Shown here: piece after piece, positions 30,208 through 42,868 of the stretch
Layout: the number at the start of each line of letters is the position of its first letter
Numbering within the stretch: the first letter of the stretch is position 1
From: Trachipleistophora hominis
Taxonomy: Eukaryota; Microsporidia; Pleistophoridae
Direction: 5' to 3'
NCBI GenBank assembly: GCA_000316135.1
Contig: JH994066.1
Coordinates: 3,276 to 52,408, forward strand
DNA length: 49,133 nucleotides
Translations under genes and position numbers: made by a program
The notes under the pieces: model-generated
Database searches by the model: none
Seen by the model: the letters and a program-made list of their open reading frames with translations, nothing else
Told to the model about the DNA's origin: nothing

Positions 30208-32938
30208 AGGGATATCGCCTAATAAACGTATGTTGAGTACAACTTAACAGAAGTTTGTAATTTCTGGAGAGTAAACTTGTTTTTTGTACAAATAAATTTG
30301 TTAGCATGTCTTATTGAAGTTAACACTTTTATTTGTTCATGTTCGTCAATTTTTCAGTATAGTAAATTTTTGGACTTGTGCCATTATCGTATGCAATTAC
30401 TGAATACAACTAAAAATATAAAAAAATAATGAGAGCAATCAACTAAAAGACGATGACAATGGTTGTTCTTTGCAAAAAATAAGAGTATTATTGTGAGTTA
30501 ATGAGGTTAGATTAAATAAAGATGCCGTAAGAAAATGGGAATTTCGGACAAAATACATGGCTACATACAAGGAACAACAATAAGATTAAATTTAATACAA
30601 CAACGAATACGTGTATGAATGTAAAGGGATGTAAAGGAGCGTACAAAAGATAATATATTAGGCAATAAAACAAGAAAATAAAGAGAATCTACGATTAAAA
30701 CCTTTTATGTTTTGTAATTTTGATGTTTATATAGAACGTAAGAATTAATGATAACTGTTGATATTATATCCTATTCTCACAACTTGGTTAAACAAAGTGT
30801 CGATATCTTGTGACTTGCCCACAGATTTGCATTCAAATTATAATTCTTCGTGAATCGAGGACCGCCAATATCATGATTAATGTTTAGTACATCAGGAGAG
30901 TGTGCTTATGTATATGGAAAGTTCAAGATCTATTAAAAGAACTTTAATAGTAAATTGTGATAATCTATATTCTTTACAAATTTAAAATATGGAGGTATAT
31001 TTGATGCTGTATTATTTCTACTTTTTTAACATTTTATAACTTTACCAAATTTTTTAATTTAAATGCAAAAGCACAATCTAAACATTAAAACAAGTATTAT
31101 TCATTCCTTTAGTTATCATCACAGTTGCGATCATTTTTATTAACGTATCCTGCGCTCTCCATCGGGTAAAATATTTTCTTTCTCATGTAGTAGCTTTCGG
31201 CGCTACAACAATTATACTATTTGATTAATCAGCTTGCCATATTCTCTTTTTAACATAAAAATATTACAAAACTGTTGTTCTGGGACTAAAAGCATATGTT
31301 TGATTAATTTTTGCGTTGTTTAAAACGTTTTTAAATGGTGTTGATTCCATTTATGTCCTAAAATTATGAACGATTAACAAGTACATTTTTCTATTCCGAT
31401 ATAAAATAATTTTTTATGAATTGAATGAGTAAAAGGAAACGAACCAAAAAAATTTTAAATGTCATCGTTTTAGTGGTAAATTATAATAACTATCTCTATA
31501 TTTCACGGTATTTAGAGAATTATTGCAATGCCTTCAATGAACACGCACAACAACAAACTCTTTTTTTTTAAAAAATATGTTTTTTACTACTCTCTAAATC
31601 ACTGCATCATATACATGTCGTCCTGTCCGTTAAGATAAACTATTGTCACTGGCCTATACTATATGAAAAAATAGCGATGAAAGACATGATTAGAAGCAAA
31701 AGGTAAAATCTACGTCTCTGCGTCCTTTCTTCGTATTGATGTATTTGACATTATTGATTATCAACTTGAACTATGCACATACATAATCAGGTTATGAGCT
31801 GCTGCGCATTGTTTCAAGCAAACCAAACGATCCCTTTGACTCTAGAAAAATTGTTACTTTTTTAGGAGATAGAAAGCAAAGAGAGAAAAATTTTTGGTCC
31901 TAAAAAGAAATTCAAATGGGCGGTGATGCGTATTTTTAGATCACAATATCACAAACCTGTGCTTATGATGCACTGAACAGCTTTTGTTTGAAAATCGGCG
32001 TGCAATGGTTTACTATTTTAAATGAGAAAAAAATACAAAGAGTCTATGTCAGCCTAGTACTTTATCAACCATGTAAAGACAATATAACATTTTATCATAT
32101 TAAGATGCAGTAATGTGTTAATTAAAAAACTATTTTACATCATCGTTATCCTGGTACTTGCTAAGCTACCTCTCAAAAACGCAAGCACTGAGTTATCAAT
32201 TTCCTCTAGTGTTAGAATATAAATAAAAGTGTTTTTTAAATAAATACATGACTGCAACTGCTGAAATAGTTACTACTCGTGTTATTTTATCTTTTCAAAC
32301 AATATATCCGTTTTATTAACGTTTGTGAGTGATAATTAAGTAACTTAAAAAATTAATACTTGTTGTTTTAATAAATACATTTCGTTATACTCGTGTCAAA
32401 ACGCATTTAAGATAAATTAAATTGACAATCGACGATAAATTATGTTAGCCGTAAGATTCTTTATTTGAATTTTCCCAAGTAAATGAATCAGTTACAATTA
32501 AAAAAGATCATCTTTCTATGAAAATGTCTTTATTTACTCTTTTATTACATCATATAGACATTCCTCCAGTCTGCTTGGATCAATTATAATCATATGGCTT
32601 TGGTTCATAGGATAAAAGAATAATTACATCTGAAATTATCAAAGGATGAATCGTTCAAAGAAGAAATGTTAGTTCAGAGGTCATAAACGAAGAGAATTAT
32701 TACGGATTATTTAGAACTTTCATCATCACGAGATTTTTCACAACAAAATTTTCTGAAAGCCGGTATGATCAATGTTTTCTAATATTTTAGATGTGATATA
32801 GGCATTATGTGTAAATGTTGATCAATAATAGAATATTCGTGGTTGTCTTATATTATTAAAACATATTATACTGTGAATCGTTTGTTTCATATATTATGAA
32901 TTAGTAGACACACGCGATTAAAGCTAAAGTAGAATTAT

Positions 32939-33254
32939 ATGAAAAAATTTTGTGTATTTTCACCATTTTGCGAAAAGTACCTTCATCATACCAAGTTTAT
33001 CTATAAAATTCATTCCTTTGGACAGATTTCTGTTTTTAAGTTCCTATAAAAAACGTATTATAGTTCGAATCGAAACATTTTTGATAGGACTTAGCTCGGT
33101 TGAAATCGATAAAATGCTCACCAATGGTTTGGTGCAAAAAGTTCAGCATCAATCGTTTTTTGTTGATCAAACTGTTGTACTCCGATGTTTTCTAAATAAT
33201 TTGTGTCGTAAACCAGCGACCTCTTATCATATCATACTGATTTTGAACTCATAA
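32939..33254 (+). pseudogene. Frameshifted hypothetical ORF
   Basis: An ATG at 32939 opens a 34-codon frame beginning MKKFCVFSPFCEKYLHH, which then stops. An overlapping frame continues to 33254 with a charged, protein-like sequence (VEIDKMLTNGLVQKVQHQ). One indel would join them. No domain recognised. Confidence 0.25.
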
Positions 33255-33462
33255 ATAGGGAAAAATTGAAAGGGACATGTTATTTTCATTTAGCAGAATT
33301 CTAACTCATACGATAAGATTATGAATTGCCATTGATTTAACGCTGCTTTTCAGCATATTTAATTATATTGTTGCTACTGTTCCCGAGGAACCAGCAGAAA
33401 CAAGTGCTATTCAATATTTCGACAGCAGCAGCTATGAATATGACGAAAGGCGGCTGCATCAA

Positions 33463-34284
33463 ATGAATTATTATAACCGGTGTAAACTAGAAAAACGTTT
33501 AGGTAGCATATATCGGTGTGTGGGGAGTTTATCGTCTGAGCTGGCCGACTGTATAGCGAGCGTGGAACGTCTGAGCGAGGACAATGACCGTTCTTATGAA
33601 GGAATAAAGACCTGTTTAAAGATTCTCAAGGATATTAAAAAATTTTATCCATCTAATAAATGTTCTGGTGGTGTGGAAGAGTTTAATGAAGAAACCGTAA
33701 ATGACAACTCCGAAGTAATGCAATCCATGGATGATGAATTTACCGATAATGCGGTAGATGAAGAACATTTTGGAATAAATTACGAATCTGACAATGAGCT
33801 CACTTGGGACTATGACTATACAATGACGTTTTCCAGTGGTAAGGATGATACAGCGGTAACCAATCCGTTGGTTATAAAATCGACTGAACAGGACTTTCAG
33901 ACAAAACAATCAACAATGTTAGACGAAAATTCAACGATAACAGATGATAAGAATGTATGTACGGTTATTTGGAATGAAAATTATGAAAATAATAAGGAGA
34001 GTTTAGAAGAAAAGCGAAAAGAAGAAAGACGGCAAAAAGGTGAAGAAAAAAAGAAAAATGTAGAAGAGAATGATACGATGAAAGAAAAGGAAAAAAAGGC
34101 AGAGGAAAGAGGAAACTGTGAAAAAAAGAAAAGTGAAATGGACGACAGTGGTTCAGGAAAACTAAAATCTGAGGAAATAACAAGTAAAACAGTAAATTCA
34201 GCATATAGTAACGCGATGAAATCAGTTTTTTTCTTTGGTATATGTATGATTGTTACTTTAGTCGCTATCAAGACGCTTGTTTGA
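33463..34284 (+). CDS. Acidic tail-anchored or type I membrane protein, lineage-specific
   Basis: 273 aa from the first in-frame ATG. Order: a Cys-containing helical part (about 1-68), an Asp/Glu/Asn-rich acidic middle, a Lys/Glu-rich predicted coiled coil (about 178-225) and one C-terminal membrane helix (about 249-271, VFFFGICMIVTLVAI). No family recognised. The same frame is open upstream from 33325, encoding a hydrophobic stretch (LTLLFSIFNYIVAT) that would make a good signal peptide, but it has no ATG. An ATG at 33321 is out of frame by one base. So the start given here may be an N-terminal truncation caused by a real or sequencing indel. A desert location and this architecture suggest a surface or host-facing protein; that is inference. 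Confidence 0.55.
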   Translation: MNYYNRCKLEKRLGSIYRCVGSLSSELADCIASVERLSEDNDRSYEGIKTCLKILKDIKKFYPSNKCSGGVEEFNEETVNDNSEVMQSMDDEFTDNAVDEEHFGINYESDNELTWDYDYTMTFSSGKDDTAVTNPLVIKSTEQDFQTKQSTMLDENSTITDDKNVCTVIWNENYENNKESLEEKRKEERRQKGEEKKKNVEENDTMKEKEKKAEERGNCEKKKSEMDDSGSGKLKSEEITSKTVNSAYSNAMKSVFFFGICMIVTLVAIKTLV

Positions 34285-35226
34285 AGTGAATCAAGTTTCG
34301 GGTTTTGTTCCCAAGTTAATGAAATTTTAGTAAAAACGATGTTAATGAACTACTTCCATTAAATAAAAGCATTTTCCATCACTAGAAGAATTTTTTAAGC
34401 TTAAAAATTGCACATATATAAACAATAATCAACTGTACTATTATAAAATCAACTAGAAAGGTTTGAATATTTCAATTTGTTTTAAGTTTGCTACAAAAAA
34501 GTTAGAATAACAATGTTTTTATTTTCACCTGGGAAAATATCAACATAATTTACATTATTTAACTCCGTTTCTCCCATAAACATAACCAAATATTTAGCTT
34601 ACCAGCATTTTATCGTACTATGTGCTCATATGTGTCTTTAAAGTTCAAACTCTAATCTTACTTTTTACATTTCAGCACGATATAATGTCCAAAAATTCTT
34701 ATGTTCAAAATAATTTAGTTGGCATGAACGTGAATAATACGTTTCTATCGTAATAACGATTATTTAGTGGGAATAGATATACCACTGCTGTTTTTTTGCT
34801 CATTATTACGGTCACTAAACAGATGTTTTAAACATCCAAGATATTTCTATCGTGGATGATGAAAGGTGCAATATTAAAATGTCATTTAAATATGTTTGCA
34901 CTACATAATAGAGTTGTAAATATATTAATAGATCTGCTTTACTTCAAAGGGAAAATTTAATTATATATTAAATAGGTTGCTCTTTTTAAAGAATTACTTC
35001 TATATATGTGAAAACATTTTTCCTTAAATGGGAATATAAAATTATATTTTTCAAAAAATACAATTTCAGGCATAATCTTGATGGATGGTTATTCAAAAGA
35101 AAAATTAAAACAATATTTGATCTTCAAATGTAGAATAAATTGTTATTTTTTAATATAAAGGAAACGTTCTTAATACGAATCGACTAACCTTATTGTTTAT
35201 AGAGATGAGGATGTTTTTGTCTATTT

Positions 35227-35307
35227 CATGAACCAAAGGGGACAAGTAGATTTCGGTGAACCAAGAGAACGTGTTTGATAAAATGATGCGCGTTGTGGTT
35301 AGAATTA
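35227..35307 (-). repeat. Family-2 dispersed repeat relic
   Basis: Begins CATGAACCAAAGG on the plus strand, as at 39093, and continues with TTCGGTGAACCAAGAGAA and a GTTGTGGTTAGAATT end aligned with TGTGAGGTGATAATT. On the minus strand it is open and reads TTTRIILSNTFSWFTEIYLS. Confidence 0.6.
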
Positions 35308-35930
35308 AGAAACTTATATAGAAAAAATCGACTAATAAATAATACAGTGATATTTTAAAAGTACAGATCCAAGGCGATTTTACTTCCACCTATGGTAGAC
35401 CAAACAAAGCTAACATAATGACAGTGTCGTTGATGTGAAATGAATTGTCGCTTAGGACACATTTTCTTATCAAAAGTATGTTTAATTATGTTTTTGTCAC
35501 CTCGCATTCACATATATTTAAAGGCCCGCTGAGACTAACTATCGCTTATAATACGTAGGAGCATCTATCGGTTTTAATGTATTTTAAGATCATTAAAACT
35601 GCTAATACTGATTAAAATCCCTATATTCTTCAGAATAATACTGCTACACCATAAAAGTACGGCAACTAAAAATCATAATCTGTACTGTCTGATGGGAAGA
35701 AAGGTAAACATGTATATAGACAATTAGTTACATTTGATTCATAAATTTAATACTTTATCTCTATAACAGCGCTCCCATTTGTTTGATAAGCCAGTTCGTG
35801 TCATTATATTAGTATTAGGTCCCTTAATTTTACCAACAATTGCGATAAACCTTGTTAGATTGTGTGAAGGTAGTTAAGCCGATTTATCAAACCACAGCTG
35901 TGTTTATTCTATCCATGTCTATTTATCATT

Positions 35931-35980
35931 CATATTAATAAAAAGACAACTCGCAAGTTGATTGGTCAGTTCGAGAAAAA
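35931..35980 (-). repeat. Family-1 module at the left edge of the assembly gap
   Basis: Minus strand reads TTCTCGAACTGACCAATCAA then CTTGCGAGTTGTCTTTTTAT, encoding ELTNQLASCLFINMN in one frame. Almost identical to the copy at 18-60. Confidence 0.75.
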
Positions 35981-36032
35981 AATCAAAAAATATTATTTCG
36001 TCTTTTCGCCTGCATTTATAAGTTACATGTTG

Positions 36033-36695
36033 NNNNNNNNNNNNNNNNNNNNNNNNNNNNNNNNNNNNNNNNNNNNNNNNNNNNNNNNNNNNNNNNNNNN
36101 NNNNNNNNNNNNNNNNNNNNNNNNNNNNNNNNNNNNNNNNNNNNNNNNNNNNNNNNNNNNNNNNNNNNNNNNNNNNNNNNNNNNNNNNNNNNNNNNNNNN
36201 NNNNNNNNNNNNNNNNNNNNNNNNNNNNNNNNNNNNNNNNNNNNNNNNNNNNNNNNNNNNNNNNNNNNNNNNNNNNNNNNNNNNNNNNNNNNNNNNNNNN
36301 NNNNNNNNNNNNNNNNNNNNNNNNNNNNNNNNNNNNNNNNNNNNNNNNNNNNNNNNNNNNNNNNNNNNNNNNNNNNNNNNNNNNNNNNNNNNNNNNNNNN
36401 NNNNNNNNNNNNNNNNNNNNNNNNNNNNNNNNNNNNNNNNNNNNNNNNNNNNNNNNNNNNNNNNNNNNNNNNNNNNNNNNNNNNNNNNNNNNNNNNNNNN
36501 NNNNNNNNNNNNNNNNNNNNNNNNNNNNNNNNNNNNNNNNNNNNNNNNNNNNNNNNNNNNNNNNNNNNNNNNNNNNNNNNNNNNNNNNNNNNNNNNNNNN
36601 NNNNNNNNNNNNNNNNNNNNNNNNNNNNNNNNNNNNNNNNNNNNNNNNNNNNNNNNNNNNNNNNNNNNNNNNNNNNNNNNNNNNNNNNNNNNNNN
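36033..36695. other. Assembly gap of 663 N
   Basis: Unsequenced. Open frames drawn across it are meaningless. Both flanks carry pieces of family 1, so a repeat collapse or scaffold join is the likely cause. Confidence 0.98.
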
Positions 36696-36702
36696 CACTA
36701 AT

Positions 36703-37080
36703 TTATACCTTCTGTTTTATAAACGGGATAGCGCAGCTAGTTTTAGAATATAATGAAAGAGTTATTGGAACATTGACTACTTTAAACGGAATGCTATTGT
36801 TCTCGTCAATCACATCATGATGGCTTGGATAAATTATTCTTCGAATACCAGCGATATGGCTATGATAGTACAGGTCACACGAAAAAATCCAAAACTTAGC
36901 CCGATTTTGAGAATTACTGCTGCGATTTCGGATTTTGTAAGGTAATGATTGCATCATCTCCATTGTTTCATGTGTGTTCCACAGGCCAGGCATTTCCAAG
37001 TCCATTGGATTTTGCAAAATCACAATATAATCCTCGCCATCATTTTGTTCTTTCTCGTAAAGAAAAATAAATTTGACCAC
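36703..37080 (-). pseudogene. Relic ORF ending in the family-1 C-terminal motif
   Basis: About 125 codons open without an initial ATG. It has protein-like composition (DYIVILQNPMDLEMPGLWN near the start) and ends SKTSCAIPFIKQKV before a stop. The final motif matches the 29950-30207 and 46176-46200 copies. No domain recognised. An upstream in-frame stop precedes any ATG, so it is a truncated remnant or a 3' exon-like piece of a dead gene. Confidence 0.4.
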
Positions 37081-40000
37081 ATGGGCAATAATCTGTTTAA
37101 TATTTTAATATTAGGAAATTAGCCGTAATTGGAATATTGTTCGATTTTAATCTTTGATAATCTATACTTGGGTATGAAGATGCACGTGGTAATTCTTCAT
37201 CAATAATCTGATTTAATTTTTGTTTATCCACTAAATCATTATTTGAAGGAAAAATGCTCTTGTAATGAGATATGATGCCTTCGATTATGTATATTTCAAA
37301 AAATATTAATTATATCTGATAAGTGTTATAGCGGTGATATTATTACACGCTGTGTCTTGATGGTCAACAAAATACATTAACGTGTATTATTTTATAGTAT
37401 TTTCTGCTATAGCTACGTGTTTAATAAAGCTCTGTACACTGTAAATTAATGAAGAGACTTTTCATTGATCCAATATTATAGATATAAATAATAAAGACAG
37501 ACTAGGGCACTTTGACTATATTATAAATAAATTTATTAAGCAAGTTTGAAGGATATTGTATTAATTTTGTACTATTTCTGCCACTGTAATGCTTTTAGTG
37601 CTAAATACCGATTCACTGGTAAACTTTAAAGAACAAAACAATTAGAATTAACAAGCTAGGAATCCTTTCAAAAACGATTTGAATAAATCTCTTAAGTTAA
37701 CGATCGAAAATCGTTTGCCGAGAAGGTTAACGAAACGTTCTACATGCCATATAAACTACCGATTTGATGCTATTATAAACGTATTTTGCCCAGAAGAAAT
37801 ATTTATTTTGCAGATAAGTGTGCGCGAAATTGAGTTGAGTGAATTTATCTCAAAACAGGTTTTTTACCTATTATTTTCAGTGGTCGCAGGTCAAAGTATA
37901 CGAAACATTGTATGGATAGTATTTTTCACTTCCCGTTAATTTTAAACCACATATTTTAATCTTTTTTGAATACAGTGTTATGCCTTTTGTCTAATGATAA
38001 ACACGCTGTAAAATACTATTGAAGCCATTTCTTAAAAGTATTTATATTTTAAACAAAGAAAGCAACTTTCAAATTCAAGTAAACACTGAATTATCTCCTA
38101 AGTACCGTTTATTTTTATTTGTAAACTAAAAATGCTTTAATTTAACCTCAATGCATGTCCTTCTAATCCGTTAGAATCAATCACGGATATTAAATATTCC
38201 GTTCATAGGTTTGTTTATACCACCCCGTAAGGTATTTAAAATTATTAAACATTTTAATGGATAGTTTTCTTCGCTTGCTTCATTTCATATTTAATATATT
38301 TCCTATTTGTACATTTTATTGCATACTTTCACATACATACGTACCTATAATTGTATTTGATTTTATCCGTTCTTTTCATCATGGTCCCTTGTACATGACT
38401 TTACGTTTAACCTGTAACCCATATTATATCTCAGTTTTACGCTATATTCAGCGAATACTTCCTTTCTATTACAAGATGTAATGCAATTTTAACTATTTAT
38501 TTTCTCATTTCTTTCGTCAAAAAAGTCGTACTTTTATTAGATATAAATAAATAACAATGTTTTCTGGTAAATAAAGTCGTACTTTATCACATTTTCATAA
38601 TTACACAGGTTATGTGTACCAATTTCTATAATTATCTTGCACTTTTGGTAAGGACTATCGTATCGGATATCATGATTTAGGTTCTAATATTATTTCTAAT
38701 TGGAATGATTGTGACATTTTTGCATCATTATTTCTCACCACACTTGGACTATGTGTGATCCAATTTCCGTATTTAGAGACTTCACGCCTTCTCATCGAAT
38801 TAAAACATATCGCTTTTATCATCATGTTTTACTGACTGTGTACATGTGCGTAATATATTAACGCATATTGTTGCTATTTGATCGATTGTGGCTGTGTTTA
38901 CTTTACATAATTGACATTTTTCTCTCGTGTAATTGTTCTCGTTTTGAAGATTGAAATAAATATACTGCTTCCCCTTATAGATTGTAATTGCTTTTTTTTC
39001 AGACGAAACCGCTTTTTGTATCGCATGTTATATATCAACTGAGGATTGATCTCTTATGACAGACAAGTCTTACATCACATTTAATTTTTCACCATGAACC
39101 AAAGGCCGGGCTATTATCGGTCTCAGCGAACCAGAAGAGTGCGTTGGATTGATCATATGTTGTGAGGTGATAATTCACCTGATTTTTACTTTAAAAAAAG
39201 TTTAATTTTTCAATTTTCTAGGATGAAGTTTATTGAGCTTCCTTGTTCTATTTGTGAATATCTTGTGAACAGCTTGTACAAATTATTAAGGCATGTTATT
39301 GGTTGTGATTGACGGAGCTTTCCTTCTGCTTTCTCTGGTTGTATGGTTTCGTCTGCAGATGGCACGTTCAGGATCGTTTATAAACTACCTATTAAATCCT
39401 TTATTACTCGACATAATAGTCGTCTTGAGGCTGTGATTTTTTTAAATAAAAAGTTATATTTTTTCCTTCGCCTGAAGACTTCCATTTTGGATGTTGCAAT
39501 ACCACATTTATTACTTCTTTGTAGTGAATTTCCTCTTTCTGACTAGATAACCTGAAGCAAGTATTAATACTTTCCGAGTGTCTTTTAATTCACTAACTAT
39601 ATAGTCCTCTTATGTTTCGTATTCATCTAGAACTTTGTACTTTTTTTTCGTTCCTCCGAAACATTTACTTTTATTTCATTTTCTATCATCTTGCAATGAA
39701 AAACTAATTATTTTGATCCTAAGAGATAATTTTCTTCATCATATTTTTTCTACTTTACTATACATACCATCTGGATCTTTAGGATCGCTTTTATTTCCAT
39801 TTATACCTTCTAGCCTGTCAGCTTATATTACATCTTACGTAGTTTTTTCCAATTCTTATAGCTATTTTTATATATATGCCTTCCCTTTTGTCGTTGATAC
39901 TTCACTTCTCGCTTCCTCGATTATACGCACGAAGTATTGCTTTTATTCTTAACAACTTTATCCAGTTTAATAGTCGAATCCATTTGGTTTGGTTTTTTAT

Positions 40001-40678
40001 TTAGCTTGGTAGATCATTTGTGCAACGTATCAATGTCCTTTATCTCGTTCACAGCAACTCTTCGGTACGATGTATAGATGTAAATAAAGGCATTTTATGT
40101 TTAAAATATTATATTAACATTCATCATAAGTAGCTTATTTGGCGCATTTGTGGTTTAAATGAGCAGTACCGTTTCGTTTTATAAATATTCTCTTGCAACT
40201 TGTGTTTTCAGTGTCTGAATTAAAATGAATTTTATATAACAGATGCGTTCGTTCTACCATGAAAGCTGATAAAGAACGCGGTAGTATGGACGTATGATAA
40301 ATAAATTTTATTTCATTTCAGAGCTGATGAAAAATAACAAAAAGCGTTTTTCAGAAATCGATTCTCATGTAGATTACTGAATACTCTAATTCACTTCTAT
40401 ATAAAATGCTATTATGTTTTCTTGGTGATTGTCATATTTTATTTATATTAAACCAATTAACCAGTTTTTTAGTCGTTTATTCATGTATGTTAGTGATTGT
40501 GTTATGGTCTTATTACAGAAGTGATACATAACAGTAGTTTTCACTCTAATTCACTGGTTGTAATTGATTATATGCCTTCACACCACGCAATTTACTATCA
40601 AATGCTATCATTATGTGTTTCATCACACGGTAAATCTCAAAAATTATAAAAGAGAAAATATTTTTAGTGCGCTAACCG
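37081..40678. other. AT-rich desert
   Basis: No confident gene. Short frames such as the 74-codon ATG frame at 38257-38481 (hydrophobic, no homologue recognised) and an 86-codon frame without ATG at 37679-37939 cannot be told from chance. Family-2 relic at 39093-39175. Confidence 0.5.
39093..39175 (-). repeat. Family-2 dispersed repeat, best preserved copy
   Basis: Plus strand landmarks: CATGAACCAAAGGCCGGGCT, GGTCTCAGCGAACCAGAAGA, GTGCGTTGGATTGATCATAT, TGTGAGGTGATAATT. The minus strand is open and encodes HMINPTHSSGSLRPIIARPL. Confidence 0.65.
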
Positions 40679-41742
40679 ATGCTGCCATTTGTGCTATATT
40701 CCTGTTTAGTCCTGGTTAGTACAGCAAACCATGTAAATACACATGATTTGCCTCAACAAGCATACGAACAAGCTGAAGACATATGTAAAGATTTTGATGC
40801 TGAAAAGACAAGGAAACAGTTAAAAAATTCTATACAAACTATGGAATATACAATGTTGCAAAGTTTACAGTTAAATCCCCCTTAACATCATTATTTCACG
40901 GCGATTTACCACGTAATTTTTATTCTGATAATACCACACAAAATGCCTTTTCTCCTACCAGCAGCAATAACATTCGCGACACGATACTTGTTTCACCATG
41001 CCAAAACCCTTCCTTATTCATGAATACAGGATTGGCTGAGATCAAAACGGAGTATGTGAGGAGTTCATTGGGCACACCTACTAATCATAAACATTGCAAG
41101 TTTGTTCCTGATAGGAGTAAAAAAATTCACAAAAACATGGAATATTCTAGCTATTGTAAAAATACGGAACATCGTAGAGTTGAAGAAAACATACGAAATG
41201 AACCATATTCAGAATCTATTTCTGAGAATCAAACGAGCGATGAAGAATTTTTTGAATTGTACGAACAAAAAACAATACCAACGTATTTTTTGAATTTTTT
41301 GTGTGTACCAATAGCTCCTCACGATATACTAGGAAACCAAGAATGTTTTAAAAACGATTTGTACTATGTATACCAAGTTATCGACGAATTATACGATCAT
41401 TTTCTCGCCATCATGTCCCCCCGTCTATCAGGCGAGAGAAATTATCGGCGAGGATGTGAAACTCTCAGGATAGCCTTTGAGTGTACTTATTTAATCTACA
41501 CAAAACGTGATGAATATTCAGAATATACATTGTGTTATTATATGCATGATACTTTACATAACTTGCATGCATTATGGCCAACCAAATTGAGCATTTTGGC
41601 ATATAATTACTACATATATAAAAAACGAATTGAATCAATAAATATTGTCCAAGAAATACTTGAATCAATGAAACTCATTATAAATAACGTCAAAAAAATG
41701 AAACAACAACGTAGAAAAGAAACTGAGTATGAAAACTCGTAA
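40679..41742 (+). CDS. Predicted secreted protein, frame broken at a C5 tract
   Basis: The ATG at 40679 opens 68 codons with a classic signal peptide (MLPFVLYSCLVLVSTANH) and a polar helical start, then stops at 40885. The next frame is open from upstream of that point to 41742 and reads on as a hydrophilic Ser/Asn/Glu-rich segment followed by an about 150-residue Tyr/Leu-rich helical region (VYQVIDELYDHFLAIMSP onward) and a Lys/Arg-rich end. The frames meet at CCCCC (40877-40881), where one extra base would give about 354 aa. A homopolymer error, a true frameshift mutation or programmed slippage could explain this. No family recognised. Position in the desert fits a lineage-specific secreted protein. 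The second part alone (ATG 41020) is 240 aa. Confidence 0.55.
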
Positions 41743-42868
41743 AATTGCAAGTATTAAACGCTTTATTTGGAAAAGTCATTATTTGTGTTTTTCAGAGATT
41801 ATGTGAATTTAATACGTGTTTATAGTATTTTCACACACAATACACCTCTCTGATCTAATAGGATTATCATAAGTCATGATTTATTCATTTGAACTGTTAC
41901 ACATTTTACTTAATTATTATTAAAGCGGTTCTTAAAGATGTAGTTAATATATTTCTTAATTATGTTCACCTATTATAAGAATAAAGCGACTTCTTTCCTT
42001 ACATTCCTCAGTTTAACACAGACAGAATTTGCACTGCGACAATTAAATGCATATTTTATGAAAAAACGGCTCAATCGAAAAAATAACAATGTTTAAGTAT
42101 CACTTAATTTCATTTTGTCACGTTAATACTTCGCGAGGTGTTCTGAATAAAAAAATTCAATAATTTGCGATGGTTGGAGAAATCAAGTGGAAAAATTCAT
42201 TTAACAATTTGCTCAACAGCATTTGCAATTTGATTTTCTCTCATAGCTCTTATCAACTATGGTTCTCTCGCAATTTTAGATTTTAACAGATTAGTATCGT
42301 GACAATCACAATGGGTGCTTAGAGTGCCAAGAAAGTTTGCCTATGTGTTGGAAATATAAGATCTTAATCAAATGAATTATGAAAAACAAACGTGTATGGC
42401 CTATTGAAGGATTATTTCTCAATATTTGAGGTGCTTTAAGGTAAGTACATACAAGAAAGTATCATTTGCGGTAACAAAATGTGCATGTACGTTCTACATA
42501 TCACTATATCTGTTTCATTTTGCGAATATATCTTTTTAAGCAGATGACGATTTAGGAAGCGCTACTCAATAGCAAAAAAAACTGAGAGCATTTTTTATTC
42601 GATATAAGTAATCATAAAAACCAACATTTTACGCTGGTTCTACTTCTTGTAACGCTTTTCTTTTAAAAAGCTATTCCTTTTCGGATGAATACCAAAAAGA
42701 GTTACCAAGCTCATTTTATCGCTTGGTGCACGACACTTCCATCACCAGACTTCCTTCCACTCTCTTTATCCTGTCTCACAGACCAATCACATCCATTTTG
42801 TTGCTTACACATGATCAAAACATTAATCACAAATCTCAAACAATAAATAAACCACCACCAATTGAACC
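41743..42868. other. AT-rich intergenic region
   Basis: No gene, repeat array or RNA recognised over 1.1 kb. Composition becomes more C-rich in the last 150 bp before the TBC gene. Confidence 0.6.

Larger units (their letters stand above)
27751..33320. other. Long AT-rich desert
   Basis: No intact gene supported across about 5.5 kb. Contents: the 48-bp tandem repeat at 29363-29506, a family-1 relic at 30098-30170, a partial one at 31221-31254 and a frameshifted coding-like stretch at 32939-33254. The rest is anonymous AT-rich sequence. Confidence 0.55.
34285..36032. other. AT-rich desert with repeat relics up to the assembly gap
   Basis: No gene supported. Family-2 relic at 35227-35307 and family-1 relic at 35931-35980 (minus strand), the latter ending 50 bp before the N run. 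Confidence 0.55.

Noticed and set aside
35919..36701. Open frames spanning the N run
   Set aside because: They consist almost entirely of unknown bases; only the family-1 relic at the left edge is real sequence.
38257..38481. 74-codon ATG frame, possibly a small membrane protein
   Set aside because: Composition is what T-rich sequence gives, with no motif at the start and no homologue recognised; listed only in the intergenic note.
39635..39952. 105-codon hydrophobic plus-strand frame
   Set aside because: No ATG start and Phe/Leu/Ser-rich composition expected from T-rich DNA; nothing protein-like beyond that.
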